A stretch of DNA of 64,000 bases. Origin: CAWIHA01 sp963835855. GTDB lineage: Bacteria; Acidobacteriota; Terriglobia; Bryobacterales; Bryobacteraceae. Under the pieces are notes generated by a model. The model was not told the DNA's origin. It made no database searches and saw only the letters and a program-made list of their open reading frames with translations. The position numbers and the translations under genes are program-made. Of this stretch, positions 58,275 to 64,000 are shown one piece after another (position 1 is the first letter of the stretch; every line of letters starts with the position of its first letter). The stretch is taken from NCBI GenBank assembly GCA_963835855.1, contig CAWIHA010000027.1:62001-126000 (forward strand). Direction: 5' to 3'.

Positions 58275-58413
58275 GCGCCCCTCCCAACTATACAGAGCCT
58301 AACACAACCGGCCGGCCTCGGCTACTCCCATCGAGAGGCGCGCATTTCACTCACATTTCCGGACAGTGCTATTCCCTTCGAGATACGGGTGGCGCGATCT
58401 TGGCGCCGGACGG

Positions 58414-58743
58414 CTAACTCCCCGAGGAGACGGTTGGCGCCGGCTCGAGCTGAAGCTCGTTAACAACCTTCTTCACGCCCTTGACTTTTCTGGCGAGGCG
58501 CTCGGCCTTGCTCTTCTGTTTTTCCTCGCGCACCTTGCCGCGCAGCGTGACCACCCCATCATGCACATCAACGTCGATGGCTCCGCCTTTCACGTCACGG
58601 TCGCTAGCCAGCTTCCCCCGGACCTGATCATAGATCTGGTCGTCAGTGGCCTTCTGGTCCGCAAACAGGGGCCGGTAGAGGGCGGCAGCAAGCGCCAGAA
58701 TCACGAGTGTGGAAAACAAACGTATTAAGCTCACTGCATTCAT
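58414..58743 (-). CDS. BON-domain protein, exported or anchored
   Basis: 109 aa from the ATG at 58743. An N-terminal hydrophobic stretch (LIRLFSTLVILALAAALYRP) acts as a signal or anchor, then one BON domain (ATDDQIYDQVRGKLASDRDV, IDVDVHDGVVTLRGKVREE, AERLARKVKGVKKVVNELQL). BON domains bind phospholipid or stabilise the envelope (OsmY-type). The gene lies one base after the era stop on the same strand, so is probably co-transcribed with it. Confidence 0.88.
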   Translation of the reverse strand: MNAVSLIRLFSTLVILALAAALYRPLFADQKATDDQIYDQVRGKLASDRDVKGGAIDVDVHDGVVTLRGKVREEKQKSKAERLARKVKGVKKVVNELQLEPAPTVSSGS

Positions 58744-58744
58744 T

Positions 58745-59725
58745 CTATTCGGTTTGCCGGGAAGATGGGAGCGGCCCCGGCGCCGCGTCGCGTCCGAACA
58801 TCGAGCGCCAGTCCATCTCGTCGAGGAATCGCGGGTTCTCACGCCAGTGCGGCCGTAACTTGACGTACAGTTCGAGAAAGACTTTTCGGCTGAACATGCG
58901 CTCCATCTCCTCGCGGGCGAGCGTGCCTATCTTCTTGAGCATCGACCCCTTCGCGCCAATCAAGATGGCCTTCTGCCCCCCGCGCTCCACGCAAATCGTC
59001 GCGGAGATCCGGGTCAACTTCGGTGTCTCGTCCCAGCGGTCCACCAGGACGGCGATGGCGTGCGGCACCTCCTGCCGGGTCTCGCTCAGAATCTTCTCGC
59101 GGATCAGCTCGGCGGCGAGATAGCGCTCCGGCTGGTCGGTGATATAGTCGGGCGGAAAATACTGCGGACCCTGCGGGAGGCGCGCGACGATGGCCGAGCG
59201 CAGTGTCTCGAGGCCCTCGCCCCTGAGCGCGGAAACAGGCATGTAATCGGCGAAATCGTGACGCGATTTGTACTGTTCGATGAGCGGCAGCAGGTGGGCC
59301 TTGTCCTTCAGCCGGTCGATCTTGTTCAGCAGGAGCAACACCGGCGTGCCCGCATTCTTGACCAGTTCGAGCGCTTCGGCATCCGCCCGGTTCCAGGGGA
59401 GCGTCGCGTCGGCGAGGTAAAGCAGCAGGTCGCGTTCACCAAGCGCGGAGCGGATGGCGTCCATCATCCGGCGATTGAAGAGGGAGTCCGGTTTATGGAT
59501 GCCCGGCGTGTCGAGGAACACAATCTGGGCGCCGGGAAGCGTCAGCACCGCCTGGACGAGAGCGCGGGTGGTCTGCGGTTTTTCGGAGACGATGGCCAGC
59601 TTGGTCCCCATCAAGGTGTTGAGCAGCGTGGACTTCCCGGCGTTCGGGCGGCCGAGGATAGAGACAAAGCCCGAAACAAAATGGGCGGGACTTTCCGTCG
59701 CGCCGGCGCGGCGCTCTTCAGGCAT
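58745..59725 (-). CDS. era: GTPase Era
   Basis: 326 aa. It binds 16S rRNA and assists small-subunit maturation. G1 GRPNAGKSTLLNTL, G2 TTRALVQAV, G3 FLDTPGIHKP, G4 LLLNKIDRL, G5 PVSALRGEG, and a C-terminal KH domain (SATICVERGGQKAILIGAKG, GTLAREEMERMFSRKVFLEL). A short C-terminal extension is present. It overlaps the end of the CorC-like gene by eight bases, the common ybeY-corC-era arrangement. Confidence 0.97.
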   Translation of the reverse strand: MPEERRAGATESPAHFVSGFVSILGRPNAGKSTLLNTLMGTKLAIVSEKPQTTRALVQAVLTLPGAQIVFLDTPGIHKPDSLFNRRMMDAIRSALGERDLLLYLADATLPWNRADAEALELVKNAGTPVLLLLNKIDRLKDKAHLLPLIEQYKSRHDFADYMPVSALRGEGLETLRSAIVARLPQGPQYFPPDYITDQPERYLAAELIREKILSETRQEVPHAIAVLVDRWDETPKLTRISATICVERGGQKAILIGAKGSMLKKIGTLAREEMERMFSRKVFLELYVKLRPHWRENPRFLDEMDWRSMFGRDAAPGPLPSSRQTE

Positions 59726-60983
59726 GTTCGGCCGTCTTTACCCGCGAGACGCGCACCTGCTCGACCCGCTGGTCGTTGCTCGCCAGCGCCTCGATCTTGA
59801 CGCCTTCGCGCTCGACCGCTTCGCCGGCTTGCGGCACGCGGCCGAGCCACTCCATCAACAGGCCGCCCACCGTCGTCGATTCAGGCTGTTCCGCGGGCCG
59901 GAAATCGACCAGCTCCTCGAGGCGGTCCAGGCTGAAGTTGCCGGAAACGATGTAGTTGCCGTTCGTGTCCTGTGTGATGTCGAGGCCGGGTTCGTGCTCG
60001 TCCCGGATCTCGCCGAAGACCTCCTCGACCAGGTCCTCCATCGTGACGAGGCCGGCGGTGTTGCCGTACTCGTCCACCGCGATCGCCATGTGCGCGCGAT
60101 CCTGCTGCATCTCGCGCAGAAGGTCGTTGACCGGCTTGGTCTCGGGCACGAACCGGATGGGCCTGGCGAGCTCGCGCACGGTGCGGTTCTTGCGTTCCTC
60201 CTCTTCGAGCTCGAACAGGTCCCGCACGTGGACAAAACCGATGATGTCGTCGATCGAGTCTTCGAATACGGGCACGCGCGAGTATTGCTCGTTGATCGCG
60301 AGTTGCCGCAGATCTTCGAGCGACTGGTTGGCGGCGATCGCGACGATGTTGGGCCGCGGCGTCATGACCTCGCGCACGGTCGTGTCGCCGAATTCAACGA
60401 CGGATTGGATCAACTCGCGGTCGCTCTCCTCGATCAGGCCCTCTTCGGCGCCGGCGGTAATGAGCGCCTCGATGTTCTCAGCCGGAGTGGGCGCTTCTTG
60501 AGCGGCTTCCGGCCTTTCCGCCAGATCGCTCAGCGATTGGAAGAAGGCAAACACCGCCACGAGCGGCCGCACCGCGAAAGCCAGGGTGCGCAGAAAGGGA
60601 GTGAGCGGAATGAGCCAGTGGCCGCTACTGCGGCGATAAAGAATGTGCGGCGCCACATAAGTGGCGGCCAACATCGCCAGCCATGCGCCGATGCAGGCGG
60701 CAACCACAGGCCGCGCCGATTCGATGCTCCGGAACTGCGCGCTGAGCAGCAGGAAGATGACGCCGAGCCAGACCAGCAGAGTGTGCTTGATGAGCGAAAA
60801 CGTGAGCACCCCGCGATCGGATTCCACTCCGATGCGGCTTTGCAGGGTGGACTTGAAGAACTCGAGCGCGGCGCGCTCGCGCGGCCGCAGCCGCAACGAT
60901 TCCAGGTAGAGAAGCTGCACGAAAGTCACCACCACCAGCGCGGCGCCGGATAGGATCGCGAGGAGGATGACGAGTGTGGTCAC
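59718..60983 (-). CDS. CNNM/CorC-type transporter (hemolysin family) with CBS pair
   Basis: 421 aa. An N-terminal CNNM-type membrane domain of four helices (residues about 1-150; LVILLAILSGAALVVVTFVQ, HTLLVWLGVIFLLLSAQFRS) precedes tandem CBS domains (VREVMTPRPNIVAIAANQSL, YSRVPVFEDSIDDIIGFVHV, MAIAVDEYGNTAGLVTMEDL) and a C-terminal CorC_HlyC domain (YIVSGNFSLDRLEELVDFRP). Proteins of this kind move Mg2+ or Co2+, or regulate such transport; haemolytic activity is not implied. ATGA overlap with ybeY and 8-base overlap with era. Confidence 0.92.
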   Translation of the reverse strand: MTTLVILLAILSGAALVVVTFVQLLYLESLRLRPRERAALEFFKSTLQSRIGVESDRGVLTFSLIKHTLLVWLGVIFLLLSAQFRSIESARPVVAACIGAWLAMLAATYVAPHILYRRSSGHWLIPLTPFLRTLAFAVRPLVAVFAFFQSLSDLAERPEAAQEAPTPAENIEALITAGAEEGLIEESDRELIQSVVEFGDTTVREVMTPRPNIVAIAANQSLEDLRQLAINEQYSRVPVFEDSIDDIIGFVHVRDLFELEEEERKNRTVRELARPIRFVPETKPVNDLLREMQQDRAHMAIAVDEYGNTAGLVTMEDLVEEVFGEIRDEHEPGLDITQDTNGNYIVSGNFSLDRLEELVDFRPAEQPESTTVGGLLMEWLGRVPQAGEAVEREGVKIEALASNDQRVEQVRVSRVKTAEHA

Positions 60984-61426
60984 GGCCGCACCCGTTCGAT
61001 CAGCCCGGCCGGAAGCCCCAGCTCCCGGCGGTAACCGAGTTCGGCGCGCGCCATGCGCCCGCGGTCGCGCGCGTGATCCATGCCCAGCAGGTGCAAGAGG
61101 CCGTGCAGCATCAAGATGCGAACTTCATCGGCGAGCGAGTGGCCAAATGCGCGGGCCTGCTCGGCGGCGCGGTCGGCGGAAATGGCGATCTCGCCCAAAA
61201 ATCCGTCAGACCCCGGCTCGGGAAACGAAAGCACATCGGTTGGATAATCGCGGCCGAGAAATTGCCGGTTCAAACGGCGCAACTCGCCATCGCGAGTGAC
61301 GAGGCAGGTAAAGTGCCGGCCCCCGGCGACGCTCCGTTCGAGCTCGGCGGCGAACCGCGTCAAGTCACGGCGCGGCAGTTTTTCGGAAGCGCAGCGGAAG
61401 ATCAAGGTACTGGCGGGATCGGGCAT
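60980..61426 (-). CDS. ybeY: Endoribonuclease YbeY
   Basis: 148 aa from MPDPASTLIFRCAS at 61426. A zinc-dependent RNase for 16S rRNA 3' end processing and ribosome quality control. The metal site HGLLHLLGMDH (H3 motif) is complete, and the upstream phrases LNRQFLGRDYPTDVLSFPEP and GFLGEIAISADRA fit the family. Ten bases separate it from phoH upstream, and its stop overlaps the next start. The phoH-ybeY-corC-era order is widely conserved. Confidence 0.95.
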   Translation of the reverse strand: MPDPASTLIFRCASEKLPRRDLTRFAAELERSVAGGRHFTCLVTRDGELRRLNRQFLGRDYPTDVLSFPEPGSDGFLGEIAISADRAAEQARAFGHSLADEVRILMLHGLLHLLGMDHARDRGRMARAELGYRRELGLPAGLIERVRP

Positions 61427-61436
61427 GGAGCGCGCT

Positions 61437-62468
61437 TTAGACGCTGGGCGTGGGGGAGGCGTCCTGATCGCCGTTCCGGAGCGGAACATCGCCCAGCTTT
61501 AGAGACAACTGCCGCCCGGCTCCATTCGCCTCCAGAAATCTTTCATACGCTTTGACGATGCGCTGCACCAGCGGGTGACGGACCACATCACGCTCGTCGA
61601 AGTAGACGAAGCTGATCCCTTCGACGCCTCGCAGGACCTCCTCGGCGTTGAGCAGGCCGCTGCGCTTGCCGAGCGGCAGATCGATTTGCGTCACATCGCC
61701 GTTGACGACCATCTTCGAGTTGAAGCCCTGGCGCGTGAGGAGCATCTTCATCTGCTCGGATGTGCTGTTCTGCGCCTCGTCGATGATGATGAAGCTGTCG
61801 TTGAGGGTGCGGCCGCGCATGAACGCAATCGGCGCGACCTCGATGATCGAGCGCTCGAGCAGCTTCTCAACCTTGTCGAGCTCGAGCATTTCGTAGAGGG
61901 CGTCATAGAGCGGGCGTAGGTACGGGTCGACTTTCTCTTGCAATGTACCGGGGAGGAATCCCAGGCGCTCTCCGGCTTCCACGGCCGGCCGCGTAAGAAT
62001 GATGCGGCTCACTTTTTTGGCCAGCAGTGCGGAAACGGCCATCGCCACGGCGAGGTACGTCTTGCCGGTACCGGCAGGACCGATGCCGAACACCAGATCG
62101 TTGCGCTCGATGGCTTCCAGATACCGGCGTTGGTTAATCGTCTTCGGCACCACGATCTTCTTGCCGAAGTTGCGCTGCCGGCCGCTCAGTACCAGGCCGC
62201 GAAGGCTGACTTCAGGGTCCGTAATGACGACCCGCAAGTAACTGTTGAGGTCGCCATTCGAAAATACCTGGCCCTCGCGGACCAGATCGGCGTACTCTTC
62301 GAGGATGCTTTGCGCGCGGGCTACAGCCGCCTCTTCGCCTTCCAGCTCGAGACAGTCGTTCAAAAGTTGGGTGCTGACGTTGAGTCCGTTTTCCAGGAGC
62401 CGGATATTCTCGTCGTGGGTGCCGAACAGCGATTCAATTCCGCGGCTGATCTGAACAGAAACTTTCAT
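61437..62468 (-). CDS. phoH: PhoH-like ATPase (YbeZ)
   Basis: 343 aa P-loop ATPase that works with YbeY in rRNA processing. It has an N-terminal KH-like region ([20 protein letters not shown]), Walker [21 protein letters not shown], then [20 protein letters not shown] (PhoH signature), Walker [21 protein letters not shown], and [14 protein letters not shown] ribosome site AGGAG lies upstream of the ATG (rc of CTCCTTAACG region). First gene of the phoH-ybeY-corC-era-BON unit. Confidence 0.95.
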   Translation of the reverse strand: MKVSVQISRGIESLFGTHDENIRLLENGLNVSTQLLNDCLELEGEEAAVARAQSILEEYADLVREGQVFSNGDLNSYLRVVITDPEVSLRGLVLSGRQRNFGKKIVVPKTINQRRYLEAIERNDLVFGIGPAGTGKTYLAVAMAVSALLAKKVSRIILTRPAVEAGERLGFLPGTLQEKVDPYLRPLYDALYEMLELDKVEKLLERSIIEVAPIAFMRGRTLNDSFIIIDEAQNSTSEQMKMLLTRQGFNSKMVVNGDVTQIDLPLGKRSGLLNAEEVLRGVEGISFVYFDERDVVRHPLVQRIVKAYERFLEANGAGRQLSLKLGDVPLRNGDQDASPTPSV

Positions 62469-62851
62469 TCGTTAAGGAGCTCTTTTACCTCCAAAGTGAA
62501 TTGGCGTCAAGCGAAAGCGGGGACGGTGCGAAGCAAGAGTGCTCACTCTGGTTGCACAAGCAGATGCACCGCGAGTGCGGATTTACCATCTGTCCATGAG
62601 TATACAACAACTTGTAACTTGTGGCCCATAGACTGCACGGCTAGGTGCGGCTCGCCTGGCGGCTCACCCAGACCCGAATCGGGGGTCACTATTCTGTATC
62701 CCCGAGGCCACAAGCCACGAGCAGGCGCAGCGGCTACGGGCTGCGGACCACGAACTTAGGAAGCTCGCGCGTTCGGCCCGTTGCCGAACTCTCGCTGACG
62801 CACGACTGGCGAGCAACCGCTTCCGATCCAAAGATGTTAAAATCGCCTTTT
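62469..62851. other. Intergenic, no gene seen
   Basis: This is the divergent region between phoH and the receiver gene. Promoters for both must be here. TTAAAAT lies at 62838-62844, just before the second ATG of the receiver gene, too close to serve as its -10 if that ATG is used. Nothing else recognised. Confidence 0.35.
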
Positions 62852-63259
62852 ATGTCACCTCGAACTGGGTCCGGCCCGACCATCCTGGTGGTGGATGATG
62901 AGCCATCGCTGCTTGCGCTGGTGCGAACGATGCTGTGGAAGGCCGGATTCACCGTGCTCGAGGCCTCGGGCGGAGATGAAGCTCTCCGTATTGCTCAAAA
63001 GCAGCCCTCCAGGATCCATCTGCTGCTGACCGACGTGCTGATGCCCGACATGAACGGCTGCGAGTTGGCCGTAGCGCTCAGGAGCGCGAGGCCCGATCTG
63101 AGGGTGCTGTACATGTCCGGCTACACCGATGCCGCCATCTTCGAGAGGACCGGGAAAAGCATCGGAGAGGCGCCGCTGATCCGCAAGCCGTTCACGCAAT
63201 ATAAGCTGATCACGAAGATCCAAGACGTGCTCGAGGAACACACCATCCCAGCGGCGTGA
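62852..63259 (+). CDS. Stand-alone response regulator receiver protein
   Basis: 135 aa; the ATG at 62834 would add six residues. A single CheY-like receiver domain: TILVVDDEPSLLALVRTMLW (acidic pair), phospho-acceptor Asp in LLLTDVLMPDMNGCELAVAL, Thr/Ser region VLYMSGYTDAAIFER, and the conserved Lys in LIRKPFTQYKLITKI. No output domain, so it acts on a partner protein. The MSGYTD...RKPF pattern is typical of receivers paired with hybrid histidine kinases. No kinase is in view. Confidence 0.9.
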   Translation: MSPRTGSGPTILVVDDEPSLLALVRTMLWKAGFTVLEASGGDEALRIAQKQPSRIHLLLTDVLMPDMNGCELAVALRSARPDLRVLYMSGYTDAAIFERTGKSIGEAPLIRKPFTQYKLITKIQDVLEEHTIPAA

Positions 63260-63415
63260 AGTTGCTCGCCGTCCCGCGATTTTTCACCGGGAGTGGGGGG
63301 GCAAGTGTTGCCAGCGCGGTTGCCCGCCAGGTCCGGCCCGTGTCGAGTCCCATGTGGTGTTCCTGCAACCGCCGCGATATCGATCGCGTCGGGCAGCCCA
63401 CACTGGGTTCGGAAA

Positions 63416-63640
63416 CTATCGGGATGAAACCGCGGCCATTGCGGTTGCGGATCGGCGTGCCGGAGCGTCTGCGGGCGTGCCAGTGCCCGGCCGGCTGGCC
63501 AAACGCGCGTCCTGCTCCCACGGTACCGGATACGTGCGGAGGCACTTAGGACACTGATAGTAGCCCTTGATGGGCCACATAGGGGCGGGGTGCATGAGGT
63601 GGCACCACAAACCGGCGATGCGAGACCCTGCAACTCTCAT
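63416..63640 (-). CDS. Possible small zinc-ribbon protein
   Basis: 74 aa: MRVAGSRIAGLWCHLMHPAP, then MWPIKGYYQCPKCLRTYPVP with one CxxC, and an Arg/Ala-rich tail. GGGGGAAG runs directly into the ATG. One CxxC and the phrase YYQCPKCLRTYPVPWE look coding, but the tail is weak and the true end or start may differ. Function unknown. Confidence 0.4.
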   Translation of the reverse strand: MRVAGSRIAGLWCHLMHPAPMWPIKGYYQCPKCLRTYPVPWEQDARLASRPGTGTPADAPARRSATAMAAVSSR

Positions 63641-64000
63641 CTTCCCCCAGCCTCCCCGTATCTTCTCGGTATATTAGATTCATTCCATGAGGGTTGGTTT
63701 CGAGAAAGTGGTGGGAAATTTTGCGGATTCCGAGGGCTGCGACTCGCGCGCGCGCCGACGCGCGCCCGCGCCAGACGATGCCGTTGCGCGCCGCCATGGT
63801 AAATTGCGTTCAGGCCACAACTTGACGCAGCCCGCGCCAACATGCCGCCTCTGGCAGCGCTATCCGTGCGGCAGGTGCCTCGGGCGATTGGCTGCACGTT
63901 GCGCTGTGGCCAGGAAACGGTCATGTATCGTCTCGTAAAGAGTTGGTGGTCTGTCGCATCGAATTCTCTCCGAGTACTGAATTGGCTGCGACATCCCGCT
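63641..64000. other. Right end of window, no gene supported
   Basis: Short open frames on both strands have Arg/Ala-rich compositions without recognisable motifs. A gene could begin near the edge, but the sequence shown does not support one. Confidence 0.4.

Noticed and set aside
63687..63938. 83-codon plus-strand frame near the right edge
   Set aside because: Arg/Ala/Pro rich with no conserved pattern or ribosome site; overlapping frames on the other strand are equally open.

Overview
The window reads as chromosomal DNA of a high-GC Gram-negative bacterium, most likely an acidobacterium of the Bryobacterales/Solibacter type. That placement is inferred from gene content: an alternative complex III (Act) plus caa3 oxidase operon, a Cys-type CcmE in the cytochrome c maturation cluster, IPT/beta-propeller secreted proteins and short dispersed GAGCCGCGACCGTNAGGGAGCGGT repeats. 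No rRNA is present, and the only RNA gene seen is one CAU tRNA.

Left part (1-8.6 kb): the end of an efflux operon (TolC plus a membrane fusion protein cut by the window edge), a HigA-type antitoxin broken by dispersed repeats, uppP-ftsK, and a secreted unknown protein. From 9.1 to 21.5 kb the minus strand carries one tightly overlapped respiratory operon, actABCDEF, a small anchored protein, sco, then coxBACD. This encodes quinol oxidation by ACIII handing electrons to a caa3 oxidase. From 21.7 to 31.4 kb come unlinked single genes: HIT, two holin-like 4-TM proteins (one frameshifted), an MFS transporter, a glycosyltransferase, a nuclease-like protein, a second TolC and a TPR lipoprotein.

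Centre (31.8-46.7 kb): the accessory region and the most interesting part. A MITE and 43-bp tandem repeats precede a 1615-aa secreted protein made of seven 81-residue repeats, three IPT domains, a beta-propeller and a C-terminal HExxH domain. Downstream lie four promoterless fragments. Each restarts at the same last propeller blade and then carries a different C-terminal enzyme-like domain (HExxH, HExxH, Cys/His amidase-like, HExxH). Between them sit small polytopic membrane or periplasmic proteins, two of which overlap the preceding fragment by 13 bp. The layout matches a main effector plus orphan C-terminal tip/immunity modules, as in CDI and Rhs systems, but on a scaffold I do not recognise as a described polymorphic toxin. 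A duplicated gene fragment and a 264-bp stretch of perfect identity show that the array grew and was homogenised by recombination.

Right part (46.8-64 kb): a sodium:solute symporter, a decayed RidA gene, tRNA-Ile2/Met(CAU) beside an integrase remnant, a receiver-CpaE ATPase, and a complete System I cytochrome c maturation cluster (ccmE, F, H, I-like, an anchored unknown, A, B, C, D). This cluster serves the c-type cytochromes encoded in the act/cox operon. Finally there is a housekeeping block phoH-ybeY-corC-like-era-BON on the minus strand, and a stand-alone receiver protein.
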